Source of the DNA: Eutrigla gurnardus
Lineage: Eukaryota > Chordata > Actinopteri > Perciformes > Triglidae
DNA: 64,000 nt
Direction of reading: 5' to 3'
Assembly (NCBI GenBank): GCA_963514095.1
Contig: OY741270.1
Span: 17,210,554-17,274,553 of the forward strand
Shown here: piece after piece, positions 26,801-41,660 of the stretch
Layout of the letters: each line of letters starts with the position of its first letter
Numbering within the stretch: the first letter of the stretch is position 1
Made by a program: the position numbers and the translations under genes
Notes under the pieces: generated by a model
What the model saw: the letters and a program-made list of their open reading frames with translations, nothing else
What the model was told of the DNA's origin: nothing
Database searches by the model: none

Positions 26801-27320
26801 AGAGAAGCAGAAGAGCGAGCGCATCCTCAAGACCTTCCAGAGCGCCGTGGAGGCCGTAACACCGCACGGCTCCGTGGTCATATCTCCAGGAGGTACCAAA
26901 GAGGATTCAAGTGGCCCACAGCACTTCTCAGCCACCCCTCTGAGTTCTTGGCACCACATTGTCATGTCCAACAGCAGCCGCTACTCTGTCAGTAATCTGA
27001 GCAATGAGCACGTCCACCTGCCCATGTTACCGTACCGTCCCACCAGTTCCCCGGCTATACGCTGCTACTCCCAGCCCAACCTGCTGGACGACTCCCCTCG
27101 CTCCTCTCAAGGCAAGTCCATCTCTGCCCAGGGTATACGCTCCAATCCAGAGATGTGCCACAGCAAGCTGAGCCCTACTGCTAACCACCTGACCAGGTCC
27201 AGACCCGCTCTTGATGCCAAGGAGCCAGTGGTTAAAACCAAAACCAAAACCAAGAAAGTAAAGAAAAAGAAAGCCACCAAACGCGTGGACAAAGACTCAA
27301 AGCGTTCAACTGTCAAGTGA
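23874..27320 (+). CDS. lrrc74a: LRRC74A, leucine-rich repeat protein with C-terminal EF-hand pair
   Basis: Poorly characterised LRR protein (formerly C14orf166B). Exons: 23874-23979, 24178-24353, 24426-24534, 24654-24748, 24911-24960, 25063-25145, 25262-25350, 25428-25622, 25715-25810, 25895-26038, about 26257-26361, 26484-26571 and 26724-27320. After an acidic N-terminus come about eight RI-type repeats with the pattern LxLxxNxxxxxGAxxLAxxL (LELADNHIQAEGARYL, LDISWNGFGNEGALAMGEAL). Two EF-hand-like loops follow. The first is degenerate (NIDKDGTMRVPVADF). The second has Asp at positions 1 and 3, TG at 5-6, but Gly instead of Glu at 12 (DRDRTGMVDYRG). The last exon adds a Ser/Pro-rich stretch and a lysine-rich tail (KTKKVKKKKATKR). 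The roughly 640 residues exceed the human form as I recall it. Its position beside ANGEL1 matches human synteny. Confidence 0.9.
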
Positions 27321-27400
27321 ATATGAATACTTTGTATAATGAGTTGAAATGTTATGATTCTTTTTGACATCGTCGGTTGCTTTGATACACCCAATTATTA

Positions 27401-27406
27401 AATAAA
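27401..27406 (+). terminator. LRRC74A polyadenylation signal
   Basis: AATAAA 81 bp after the LRRC74A stop codon. Confidence 0.7.
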
Positions 27407-27659
27407 GACAGATTTTAATTATCCATCTCGCACAGTGTATTCAGCATTCACACCATGACACTCTTGGGAATGGTGTCAGATGGTAGACCTGCCCATCCAT
27501 GAATCTTTGAATTGCGACACACAAGCAAACATGAATGGATCATTCCAAACACCTATTTAATTTCTCTTTACTTAAGATAACATTAAGTGTCATATGTCGG
27601 CATGTGCAAGTGCTGTGAACTAGGCCGGCTGCTGCAACCCGCCAGATGTTGAAACGGAC

Positions 27660-27667
27660 TATATAAG
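27660..27667 (+). promoter_or_regulatory. TATA box of olfactomedin-like gene 1
   Basis: TATATAAG lies 50 bp upstream of the ATG at 27717. This is the expected spacing for a start site near 27690 with a very short leader. A GATA-like AGATAA lies near 27577. The 27407-27659 interval holds nothing else recognised. Confidence 0.65.
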
Positions 27668-27716
27668 CCACGAAGCCCTAGCTGTCTCAATCATAACAAC
27701 TCTGACTGCACCAAGA

Positions 27717-29480
27717 ATGATCGGCGCTCTGTACTTCTTGGCACTTCTAAGCTCCGCGATGGCCTGGGGGGTATGTATGGCATGACTTAGATCAACTGAT
27801 TCATCTTTATCCTTTGAGGCCCTTGTGTCCAAGGTAAGCTGATGGACCGTATGTTAATGTGAGCCTTTGTTCAGCGTGTAGGCCTGTGGAGCGAGGGGGG
27901 TGCGAGGAACGGAACGGGAGGTGGAAGTGGCAACCGCTGCACTTGTGACGCCTTCTTGCCCTCTGCTACATTTCCTAATAAAGACCTGGTGGTGGTGGAG
28001 CAGACAGCGGTGGAGATCTCACATAGAGTGGAGCTGGAGATGGGCAAGGTGCTCAGGCATACATACCGTCATCAATAGATGATATAACATATATGAGATG
28101 GACAACAATGTGTAAAATATATATATATATTTCTTACTTCATTCCAGCTAGAAGACTATGAGACCAAGCTGACAGCGTATGCAGAAAAGATTATAAAGCT
28201 GACGGTGGAAATAGAAAAAATGGAGAAGAACCCCGATGACTACAATGATGGCCACATGGACGAGATGAAGGTGAAGATCAAACAAGTGGAGGCTCTGATT
28301 AAAGAGCTGCAACTCTCCATCAGTGGTTCCGCCAGCGTCTTCGAGTCTCTGCGCGTGCAGGTAAGTGGAGATGACGGCATCAACAGGCACAATGGCGATC
28401 CACTGGCAAACCACGTGTCTCCCCTCAGATCACAGTCATGGTGGAGACCCTGAACAGGCTGGAGGTGACCTACGACAAGAACGCGGTGCTGTCGACGCGT
28501 CGGGAGTACATCAAGGTGCAGCTGCAACTAGAGGAGTGCGAGAGGCGCCACCAGGAGCTCTTCAACCCCAACATTGGTGAGCTCATTCACACCAAGATCT
28601 ACATCCAAAATTGCCTTTTTGGACTCTAATCTGACTCGCTCTCCCTGCAGGTTCTTGTTCACACACGGGTATCATCAAGATCAGCAAGCCCATCGTAAGC
28701 CAACTGAACGCGCATCTTAATGCTGGCTACAAATACGGAGGCTGGGGGAAAGATTCAAAGCCTGTCCCTGACAGAGAATCCATGTACTGGTACGCCGGCT
28801 ACACCAGCGGCTCCATCGTTGACGTCAGGTTCTACACGAACTACAAGAACCTCATTTTGAGGAACCACTTCCAGCATCACAACCTACACAGCAGCTGGAT
28901 TGGCACGGGGAACAATTTCATCATCCGCGACAACACTCTGTATTATCAGATCAACAGCCCGTTTGGGTTGGCCAAACTGAACTTCACCGATATGAAATAT
29001 GGGTCCAGGGTGATTCCAGGGGCTAGCAGCAGGTTCTCCTACACCAACACCCCCAATCAGAACTTTGACTTTGCTGCTGATGAAAGCGGCCTGTGGGTGA
29101 CCTACGCCTCAGAGGTCTCCAGTGGCCGCATGGTCATCGCTAAGATAAACGAGCCTTCTTTTGGGGTCGAGGAGGAATGGCAGACTAGCGTCTACAAACC
29201 AGGACTGAGCAATGCGTTCATGGTGTGCGGTGTTCTGTACGCCGTCAGAACAGTCGATATCCAAACCGAAGAGATATTTTACAAGTACGACACCAACAGC
29301 AAACAAGAGAGCTACGTCAGCATTCCCTTTGATAGGTTCCAGGACAAGTATTCCAACCTGGACTACAACCCCACTGACCAGAAGCTCTACATGTACAATG
29401 ATGGCTACTATGTTAACTACCACCTGTGGTTTAACCACACAGCTAAAGCCACTGTGGAGCCACCATTTCGCCTGTCTTAA
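27717..29480 (+). CDS. Secreted olfactomedin-domain protein 1 of 3 (OLFM4-like)
   Basis: Extracellular glycoprotein with a signal peptide (MIGALYFLALLSSAMAWG), a CxC-containing N-terminal segment (NRCTCDAFLP), a coiled coil (exons 3-4, heptad-rich, ending in ECERRHQELF) and a C-terminal five-bladed olfactomedin beta-propeller. Exons: 27717-27770, 27875-28048, 28148-28360, 28429-28576 and 28651-29480, giving 472 residues. The propeller has the two Cys normally bridged in the family (SCSHTGI and VCGVLYAV). It also has the family motifs YGGWGKDS, DFAADESGLWVTYAS and NLDYNPTDQKLYMYNDGY. It is the most divergent of the three tandem copies and has a longer C-terminus (TVEPPFRLS). The coiled coil predicts oligomers. 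It is nearest to the olfactomedin-4 group; orthology with mammalian OLFM4 is not claimed. Confidence 0.92.
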
Positions 29481-29585
29481 ATCATTATCTGTGACTTTCT
29501 TAAGTATCTGAAGCAATAATTGTGTCTAGCTTTTCTTTTTCTCTAGTTGACGCAGGTGCATCAATTATCCTTCTTCTTGACTGCT

Positions 29586-29591
29586 AATAAA
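29586..29591 (+). terminator. Polyadenylation signal of olfactomedin-like gene 1
   Basis: AATAAA 106 bp after the stop codon. Confidence 0.7.
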
Positions 29592-30044
29592 CATTCTCAA
29601 GCATCACAAAAGTGTCATGTGTCTTCATTAATAGAGTGCTTTATCATAATGAAAATGAAAATTAGAGTATATATATGATTAATTCTCCCCACTCTCTCCA
29701 CCCAACTCACTGTTGTTTATGATGACATCCCACTACCTTTATTTGCATTTGCAATAGTTTTTGATGCTGAAAGGAAGTAGACCAAATTCTGATTAATAAT
29801 GGAAAATGTAATGTAAGCTGTTTTCCCATTTAATTGATCTAAACAATACAAGTAGCCCACAAACATCCATACAAAAGGGGGAATTTATTTCCACTATTAG
29901 AGCAATTGAGGCATGTATTGTATATGAATGTTGATTCCAAATGCTGGATTGCAGGATTATATATAGATATTTTCTTGTTTTTTTCCGGATGTGTCTGCAA
30001 ACTCAAAATCTTCAGTTTACAGCCGTAGTGTTGCCTCCCAGAAT

Positions 30045-31110
30045 TCAATTCAATTCAATTTTATTTATTTATATGGCACCTTTCATGCAGGGAAATGCAA
30101 CACAAAGTGCCGTACAGAAAATACAAATTTAGAAAATAAGAACAAAACAACAACAACAACAATAAAAACAACAACAACAGAAAGAAAGACCCGACCCCCC
30201 ACCCGGAACACACTCGCACACTCACACTAACATGCACGCAACTCAGGTATGGACACCACACACACACACACACACACCCACACACTGCATTGGCTAAAAC
30301 TGTAGAGACATGGCTCGGCACTGAGACATCGGTGAGTGAAAGGCCATCCACACCATGAGGGACTCTGGTTCCCGTCAGTCGACGGTAAAAGAGATAAAAT
30401 AATGTAAAATAGAACAAGATAGCAGTAATAAAATAAATAGCAAAAACTAGATAAAAAAGCTAAATAGCTAAATAGGATAGAATAAAATCAGTATAAACTA
30501 CTAAAATAAGCAAACTTAAAATAATAGATTAAAACTTGGGGAATAAAATAGCAGACTTAAAATAATAGAAAGTTAATTAAAAGCCAGACTAAAAAGATGA
30601 GTCTTGAGCCGTTTTTTAAAAACATCAACATTCTCTGCGGCCCTGAGGTTCTGTGGCAGGCTGTTCCACAGTCGGGGACCATAATAACTAAAAGCCGCCT
30701 CCCCGTGTGTTTTCAATCTGACTTGTGGAAAGGTTAAAAGGCCGGTGCCAGAGGACCTCAGGGTCCGTGAGGGTTGATATAATAGGAGTAGGTCAGATAA
30801 ATAAGAGGGCCCAAGACCATTAAGACATTTAAAAACAAGTAAAAGAATCTTAAAATCGATCCTGAAGCGGACAGGGAGCCAATGCAGCGACTTTAAAACT
30901 GGTGTAATGTGCTCCCGCCCTCTGGTCCTCGTCAGCACGCGTGCGGCTGAGTTTTGCAGCAGTTGGAGATTATGGATGCTCTTTTTAGGAAGACCAGAGA
31001 GCAGGGCATTAGTACAATAGTCTAGACGACTGGAAATAAAAGCATGCATCAGCTCCTCTGTACTGGCCTGTGAGAGAAACGGGCGGACTCTGGCTATATT
31101 CTTCACAAGA
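30045..31110 (-). mobile_element. L2-like LINE, 5'-truncated, reverse orientation
   Basis: The minus-strand ORF 30573-31106 (177 codons, uninterrupted) is the C-terminal part of an L2-type reverse transcriptase: RPFLSQASTEELMHAFISS, LQNSAARVLTRTRGREHITP, LKSLHWLPVRFRIDFK and AFSYYGPRLWNSLPQNLRA. The element's 3' end is at about 30045, where repeated ATTCA units adjoin TTTTATTTATTTATATGGCACC, the mirror of the usual L2 tail. The 5' part (endonuclease and reverse transcriptase palm) is missing, as is normal for 5'-truncated insertions. The open frame suggests a fairly young copy. Confidence 0.85.
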
Positions 31111-32687
31111 AGTGGCTAGATTAGTGTTGCAACACATAGCATATATTTTAAATTGCATACAGATGTGCAATAGATCTTTTTAATACTTGGTGTATTACTG
31201 TAATACAATTATTGATGGATGTTAGCTTCATTATTTCCAGCGTCCAGGCGTTGTTGGCTCACTGTCATACTGTCTGGGATGCTTGAATAGCACAAAGCCA
31301 TCGTTAGTGAAATTAGTAACACCTGTGCTTTTGCTACTCTGACAAGTCAAATGTCGGTTGTGAAAAAGCCGTTTTTTGACATATTTTAATAAAAGACCAA
31401 TATCCCACCAAGAAGATTAGAAAAATAAAATAATACAACCTTATATTATAATTATTATTACCTAATGCTTAGATATGTTTTGCACTTCCCTATTCACTTT
31501 TTTAAAGCAAGAAATGTAGAAGAAAAAGTATTGAATTAAAAAAGGAACAAAAGACAAATGATGAATGACGAATCACAGGCATAAAACAAACTGAATTACC
31601 TTCTGATCCAATAGGATAAAACCATATCTGGGATGTTTTTTTTAGATGAAACACAAGCCATGTATCCCAGATGCATACGAAGCTTTGTAAATTACACCCA
31701 CAATACTTACAATACTTGCTCAACAAAATCCAAAAATGCCCCCCAACCTTTTTGAAGTGTCTTGTTACACCCGTTTACCAGTAACCATATAAGATGTATC
31801 AGACATTTTGCTCAAAATAAATCACGCCTTTGTTACATATTAATGTCCCAGAAAGCTATTCCAGAGCCTTCATGCAAAATAATACAGAAACACACACCTA
31901 AATGTGCTGTGCCCATAATTCATAAATTGCTTTCACCTGTGTTATGCCATATCTGTGAAAAAGGCCTATTGAGTTCATCAAACCACTCAGTGACCTCATA
32001 CACATTTCTATACATGTTTTCCCATTAATTTGCCACCTATCTGTATGTAGAAGCAGATTCAGAGGTACATGTATGTATCTATATTTGTAGAGTGATCATC
32101 CATAATAATCTCTCCGTTAAACTGACACTACATGTTTCCCAGTAATCTTGCATGATCATTGAATTTCCTGAGTTTAAAAACCATAAAAACATTTTGATTG
32201 AGATTGTTTGCTTTTCATATCACAGGTTCAATCAGACAGAATCTTGTTGCTACTCCACTGAATAAAAATGGCTCATGCATAGTAATTTCCTGGATCTCCT
32301 TTTGATGAACCATGCTGTTAAAGGCACCACCCAGTCACACACAAGAGTGTGCAATTAACCACGCTGAGGAAACATATAAAAACGCAATTTGATTCAATTT
32401 ATATTTACATGGCTGTGAATATGATGAACTTTTACGATAACACATCCAAGGTGCTGCTAGAATTCCCTACATGTGGCATGTTTCCCATCTTCACCCCGTG
32501 TTCAGCTCAAACCTGATGTCATGGATTCTTGTCATGGAGGTTATTGCAAACAACACATAGCATATATAGCACATATAGCAAACAAGGATAATGCCATAAA
32601 GCCATAAAGTACTTGTGAATGAACATCTGTTCTTGCGTTGAAGCTCAAATAATAACCGTGGGAAGAGAACTGGTGTTGGTGATGTGA

Positions 32688-32716
32688 TGTGATAAGAGCT
32701 GTCTTTAAAACCCCCC
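32688..32716 (+). promoter_or_regulatory. Core promoter of olfactomedin-like gene 2
   Basis: A GATA-type box (TGATAAGAG) is followed within 15 bp by TTTAAAACCCC, a TATA-like element 45 bp before the ATG. The same two-part arrangement precedes gene 3. Confidence 0.55.
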
Positions 32717-32754
32717 TGTGATCAGGAGGAGACACTTGAGAGTTTAACTGAGAC

Positions 32755-34481
32755 ATGATGATGTCAATTCTGCTGCTGCTGCTGCTGCTCAGTCCTGCTT
32801 TGGCCTGGATTGTAAGTGACATTTTTGGATATTTAAACATGCAAGGGGATTGATCATTATAATCAATTTTAATGGTGGTATTTTTTTTTTACATTTTTCT
32901 TATTTCAGCCAGTGCATGAGTGGGAGTCTGGCAATGTGACTGCATCAGTGGGTGAGTCAGGTCAGTGCGTTTGTCATGTGTATCTACCTGAAACATCCTT
33001 CCCTGCCGACCGGGTTCAGCACATGCAGCAAGTCAGCAAGGACCTGTTCCTGGAGGTGGAAATCCAACTGAACAAGGTGCAGGGAGACCTATAAAGGCAG
33101 AAACGAGACGTGTTGGATAAAACGTCGTCATGCTGATTTATGTTCCTTGTCTCTCTCTTCCAGATGGTTAGTTATGAGGGCACGTTGGAGGTCTACTTGA
33201 CGGAACTGACGGACCTGACTGTGAGGGTGGCCATGCTGGAGAGCGGTCCCGACAACTACATCAAACTGGACTTCGAGCTGCTCAGGATTGAGCTCAGAGA
33301 GTTCGAGGTTCTGGTGTCTCAGCTCAAAGACTCCCTCAACTCCTCTTCGCCCATGTTTGACACTCTGTACACTGAGGTGAAAGAGACATATTTTAAATAT
33401 ATACTCACACATGATATGGCTTTCTTCATAATTAGAATATTTTAATTAGATATATGTGTTTATTCCCAGATTCACAACATGACCCTCATCGTGAACCAAC
33501 TGGAGACTTACGACAAGAGCAACCTGGAGGTGATCCGCATTGAGTTCGCTAAGCTGCAGAAGAAGCTGGAGGAGTGCCAGAAGGAGCAGGAGTTCACCAA
33601 CCCAGATATCGGTACGCCAGCTACAAGATAATAGTTTAAAAATCAGATATTGCCGGGCCGATGTTGACATTTTTCCTTTCTTTTCAGGCAACTGTAATCA
33701 CACAGGGATCATGGGCATCAGCAAACCAATGGTGGTCCAAATGAACGCTCACCTGAATGCAGGTTACCAATATGGGGGCTGGGGAAAAGACTCCAAACCC
33801 GTCAGAGGCTATGAATCGATGTACTTCTACGGTGCACACACCACCCCCACTGTCCACGACTTCTATCTGTACTCCAACTACGAAAAGCTGATTCTGAGGT
33901 CCTCGTTCAAACATCACGACATACCAAGTGGTTGGGAAGGTACCGGCAACAACTACATCGTACACAGTAACACCATATATTACCAGCACAACACACCGTT
34001 CAGCATGAGCAAACTGAATCTGACCAGTTCCAAGTATGACTACAGAGTGATCCCAGCTGCTAGTCAGAGGTTCTCGTACAGTTACTCACACAATCAGAAC
34101 ATGGACTTTGCGGCGGATGAAAATGGCTTGTGGGTAATCTATGCCTCAGAGGAGAGCAAAGGTAAGCTTGTCTTAGCTAAAATAGATGAGAAATCTTTTG
34201 GCATTGAGGATGAGTGGAGTACCAGCGCGTTCAAGCAGCTGACTGGCAACGCTTTCATGGCGTGCGGCGTCATGTACGCCACCAGGTCAGTGGATCTGAA
34301 CACAGAGGAGATCTTCTATGCGTACGACACGAAGACCAACCAGGAGAAGCACCTCAACGTTCGATTCCAGAAGTTTCAGGAGAAATACACCAACCTGGAC
34401 TACAATCCCAGTGATCAGAAGCTCTACATGTACAACAATGGTTACTATGTGTCCTACAATGTGAAGTTTAACAAAGAGTGA
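32755..34481 (+). CDS. Secreted olfactomedin-domain protein 2 of 3 (OLFM4-like)
   Basis: Same architecture as the first copy: Leu-rich signal peptide (MMMSILLLLLLLSPALAW), CxC segment (GQCVCHVYLPETSFPADRV), coiled coil and olfactomedin propeller. Exons: 32755-32811, 32909-33076, 33164-33376, 33470-33611 and 33688-34481, giving 457 residues with matching phases. The propeller Cys pair lies in NCNHTGI and ACGVMYAT. The C-terminal blade is complete (YMYNNGYYVSYNVKFNKE). An Asn-X-Ser/Thr site follows the first propeller strand. Exons 3 and 4 are almost the same as in gene 3, while the propeller exon is clearly more divergent. A poly(A) signal lies at 34590-34595. This is the intact reference for judging gene 3. 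Confidence 0.93.
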
Positions 34482-34595
34482 TGCCTCACTTTGTGATCTG
34501 CGTATTGAGATTGATACGATTGATCTGTATTTACCCACTTTGTCACTGTAGCTCTATAAACTATGTATTGTGATACATATCTTTTCTGGAATAAA

Positions 34596-35469
34596 ATCAA
34601 ATTGAAGCATTCAAATTGTGTGAACTGTCTGTTATGTACATGAATACAATATATAAATGACATTTTGGCACTACTTTATCTTTAAGGAACACACACTGAA
34701 TAATAGATCCAAGGGATGTCCATGTGTCACACAATCCGACCGGACCTTCACTAAGCTACGTCATGATAACGCTGCTGATGATTGACAGCTGATGATCGGC
34801 ACCGGTGATTGACGTGCGTCTGCGCTGGATAAACTACAATAATGGACTACAAAAAGCGCGTCGTCCACTTCTCCACATGTTGGTTTTATCAACAGCTGGT
34901 TCACTGACCGGCTTCAGGTCCAGCAGCTCCTCCTTCCTGTTTGACCGGTTGCTGTATTTACATTTCATTTGTGGTTTTAGTTTCGTTTTTTTTCAACTTT
35001 GTAACATAATTGAAATAAATAAGAAAATACCATTCAGTTATTATCACTGTCCACACACATTTATCATCACTATTCCAATTACTATATGTCTGCATGAAAG
35101 GAATTGTTAAATATGCAAATGCACGTTTGTTTTCATGAACGGCCAGGTGTGCAGCACTTTAAATGTTGCTCTCGTAAAGAATTGTGGGTCGGCGTGATCT
35201 CCTTTCCTTTCGCATAGGAAGCTCCGTTGCATCCTATGCTAAAGGAGCTCTGAAAGGAAGCATTGGAGCTCCTTTCCTTTGCAGTTAGAGAATTCGAGCC
35301 TACTTCCAGGTCACTTCTTCAGGTAGGAACCTTCCTCAGCAAAATAGACTATTCGACCGCACCCCTGGTCTCAGCCTCGCTTCAACCGGATATAGCAGCA
35401 GCTCGGACGTCATCACTTTGCCTCCACAATAATGAAAAACTGAGATCATGACGTTCGTCTTGTGTTGCA
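34596..35469. other. Interval before the MHC class I alpha-1 exon
   Basis: This interval should hold the class I promoter and leader exon, but no ATG-led hydrophobic exon with a phase-1 donor was found. It contains an imperfect hairpin with two copies of CTCCTTTCCTTT (35199-35285) and otherwise nothing recognised. Confidence 0.5.
35199..35285. repeat. Imperfect hairpin with duplicated CCTTTCCTTT motif
   Basis: GCATAGGA (35212-35219) pairs with TCCTATGC (35232-35239), and the flanks extend the stem imperfectly. CCTTTCCTTT occurs at 35201-35210 and again at 35271-35280. It could be a small MITE or promoter sequence; no known family was recognised. Confidence 0.5.
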
Positions 35470-38861
<3,392 letters not shown>

Positions 38862-39307
38862 AGGATCAACTCAGCACCCTGCACACCGTGAGTATCTTCA
38901 CATGGAACATGAACTCTTAGAAATGCTGACGTGACTAAACCGTGGACACTTGAGGACTAAATGATTCTGTAAATATCGTTTTCTCTTTGTCTCTTTAGGT
39001 TTATGGATAAATATTGCACTTGATCAAGGAGCGGTGTCGCCAGCTTCTCCTCCGTAAACTGGGAACTCATCGCTTCTTCATCTCTCACGTCATGAACCAT
39101 CGAATCAGCGTCGGGAATCTAGTGGTAGATGCTCATCGATTGGAATACGAAGAAAACAAGCTGCCAGGCTTTCCTGGTGAAATCAATATCGGGGACACAA
39201 ATGTAAATTCACATGTCGACACACATCCACAAAGTTTGATGATATTAACGAGAGATAACAGATATTAGAGTTTTTCTCTCCGTGGCTGGATCAGTGTTGC
39301 CGACCCC

Positions 39308-39308
<1 letters not shown>

Positions 39309-39350
<42 letters not shown>
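39309..39350. repeat. (CA)n microsatellite
   Basis: About 42 bp of pure CA repeats. Confidence 0.95.
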
Positions 39351-39352
<2 letters not shown>

Positions 39353-39801
39353 TTTCCAGTTGTGTAAATAGTTTGTATATTTCTTGAAAACTAAAGATTG
39401 TTTTTACGATGATCGACGTTTTTCTTCGTGTATCTGGAATATGATGATGTGTCAAACAGCCCGTATTCTCCAACCGGCGAATGATTGACGCAACAATTCG
39501 CACTATGCAATAAGAGCGCCTTTCTAGCTTCTTGTTAGTCGTTCATACGCCACGCCGTCTGCACTGCAACGTAAACGCATCTGCATGAAGAAGCGGCGTC
39601 GTGAACAAGCGAGGACGTTTAGAACATAAGTCTGCTGGTGGAGGGTCTAACAAACACACGACTTGCACTAAGAAGACCGGTGTCCCAGACCCAGTCCCGG
39701 AGCGTTGCTGCTTTCTTTTAAACTGAAGTCATCATAAAGGCTCATCAGATAAATTATTTGTCTTTTTGTGATTCCATATGCTTACAGATCTTGTGATCTT
39801 C

Positions 39802-40092
39802 AGTTTATTGATATGAAGAATATTGATTATTGGCATATGTATGCTAACTGAAGCAACAGGAAGTAAAGCAGGACAACACAAGACAGAAGGACTACAAAAT
39901 AAAACAGGAAACACCAACAAGAGACAGAAACTACAAAACAACAGGGGAAACGGACAAAACCCAAGATCATCACATTCAGTCGTGGTCAACTGTTAGTTTA
40001 TTGATTTGGGGGATATTGATTATTGGCATCTTCATGATGACTTCAGTTTATTGATAAGAAGCATATTGATTATTGGCATCTTTATGATGACG
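39802..40092 (+). repeat. Three-copy ~45-bp repeat
   Basis: A unit containing TTTATTGAT, then ATATTGATTATTGGCAT, occurs at about 39802-39850, 39994-40042 and 40045-40092. The last two copies are adjacent and also share the tail ATGATGAC. The first copy is separated by about 150 bp of unrelated sequence. Confidence 0.8.
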
Positions 40093-40329
40093 TACTGCAG
40101 CCTGTTCAGGTCAGGTGGATCGGTAGTGCTGCAAACTGGTCCTGAAGTCCACCTGGACCCGATCGGGATCGTTGAAAATAAAAATAGCAGTGAGGACGAT
40201 GTAGTGATCGTCTCATTATTGAAAAAAGATGAAAACTGTTGGCTGTTTTTTTTTTTTTGAAGAAGAAGAAGAAATGATAGGTCACGGAATCCCCCTCCTG
40301 CTGGAGGACTTGTTCTTTCCGTTGTGTTA

Positions 40330-41405
40330 AAGGCTGCGCCCCCCCTTATGCCCCCCCTCCCCTCGAAATATTTATGGATTAAAAACTATAACAAATATAG
40401 AACAAATTAAGACACTGAGACATTAACAATCAATATTTTTTCCTGTGTCGTGCGATTTTATTGGCTGGTTTGCACGCAGACGACAGGCTGAATTTGACGT
40501 TCACGTTAGCGGTGGTTGATGCGTAGCGGCTAGTTAGTGATTGTGTCAACAGAGCGAAATGGACCGATTTGTTATTGCCAAAAAGCGAATAAGAGTGGAT
40601 GATGGTGGTAGTGATTTAGGACGCAGGACAGAGTGATGATGGACTTGGAGGATGAGGATGAAAGCGAGGATGACGAAGGGGCGGTAGTAGGTGAGGAGAA
40701 CAGAGAAAGGAGGAGGAGGAGGGGAGAGGAGAAGAGAGAAAGACAGCATTGGAGAGCGAGTGAAGCAGAGTTTGGAGGACAAGAAGGGAGGAAGAGGAGA
40801 GGAAGACAGGAGTGGAGAGTGAGTGAGGAGGAGAAGAAGGGAGGAAGAGGAGAGGAAGACAGGAGTGGAGAGTGAGTGAGGAGGAGAAGAAGGGAGGACG
40901 AGGAGAGGAAGACAGGAATGGAGAGTGAGGAGGAGGAGTTTAGAGGAGAGGAAGACAGGAGTGGAGAGTGAGGAGGAGGAGTTTAGAGGAGAGGAAGAGG
41001 AGGAAGACAGGAGTGGAGAGTGAAGGAGAGGAGAACAGAAGTAGAGAGAAAACATATTTAGTGAGTTAAGAGACAGTTGTAAGAGTATACTGTATACAAC
41101 TACTGCTACAATTCTCAGTTACACTCTTGTAAATCCACAGATGTTCTCTGTGGTGGATTTGTATTGTTTTTTGTGCTTGTTGTTTGGCACTTCATTTCCT
41201 TAAAAGTAGTTAAATATGCTTGTGTTTGTTTTATGATAAATGTTTAGTTACATGCATTCGACAATATGTAGTGTATCAGCACGGCCACGGGAACAGTACA
41301 TCTATATCTATTATAGTATTATTTGTTGGTGTCAGCACCTCCTATAAACTATCAGACCCCTCATTGCCCCTCCAAATAATAATTTTCTGGTGCCGCCGCT
41401 GGCTT
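40330..41405 (+). mobile_element. Internally deleted hAT-like transposon remnant (tentative)
   Basis: The left end (TTAAAGGCTGCGCC, about 40327) and the reverse complement of the right end (TTAAAGCCAGCGGC, near 41405) match at about 10 of 14 positions, like decayed inverted ends. Inside, ATG 40559 opens a short frame (MDRFVIAKKRIRVDDGG, then a stop) that resembles the start of hAT/ZMYM-type transposase-derived proteins. The centre is filled by a GA-rich minisatellite (40690-41050). No convincing target-site duplication was found. Confidence 0.45.
40690..41050. repeat. Purine-rich (GGA/GAA) minisatellite
   Basis: Repeated units contain GAGGAAGACAGGAGTGGAGA followed by GTGAGTGAGGAGGAG. At least five copies of varied length are present, with strong purine/pyrimidine strand asymmetry. 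The long minus-strand frame over it is a low-complexity shadow. Confidence 0.9.
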
Positions 41406-41606
41406 TAAGTTGTGTCTTATTGCATTACATACAACTTAAATGTATCAGATTTTTTCCAGGTTCTGTGTCACAGGAGTTTTGTCAATGAGTCAATAAACTT
41501 TAAAAAAGGTCCAGGACGTGGTGTTTTGTATGCACACCTGCACGTATCTCAAGGATGCAAGTAAAAATAATTATGACTGTGGAATGATGTCACATGCTTT
41601 ATCTTG

Positions 41607-41630
41607 GGTGATAAGAGGTGTAAAAACCCA
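41607..41630 (+). promoter_or_regulatory. Core promoter of olfactomedin-like gene 3
   Basis: GATAAGAG is followed closely by TGTAAAAACCC, 31-50 bp before the ATG at 41661. An inverted CTTTATC just upstream makes a palindromic GATA pair. The layout matches the gene 2 promoter. Confidence 0.55.
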
Positions 41631-41660
41631 TAGATCAGACATCCTACAAGCAGAGACACG

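Larger units (their letters stand above)
29592..32754. other. Intergenic region between olfactomedin-like genes 1 and 2
   Basis: Apart from the L2 element at 30045-31110, this is AT-rich sequence with short CA repeats (30259-30290) and an AAC-rich stretch (30148-30180). No gene is evident. The last 70 bp carry the promoter of gene 2. Confidence 0.6.
38862..41660. other. MHC class I 3' flank and intergenic region
   Basis: This is probably MHC 3' UTR up to about 39400, with an ATG-led 85-codon frame from 39014 that resembles nothing known. It also holds a CA microsatellite (39309-39350), a three-copy 45-bp repeat (39802-40092), a hAT-like remnant (about 40330-41405) with a purine-rich minisatellite inside, and the promoter of olfactomedin-like gene 3. 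Confidence 0.5.

Noticed and set aside
39014..39268. 85-codon ORF after the MHC class I tail
   Set aside because: It lies in probable 3' UTR, resembles nothing known, and follows a proper class I stop codon.
40546..41055. 169-codon minus-strand Ser/Leu/Pro-rich ORF
   Set aside because: It is the complement of a GGA/GAA-rich minisatellite. The low-complexity frame is open by composition, with no splice context or family match.
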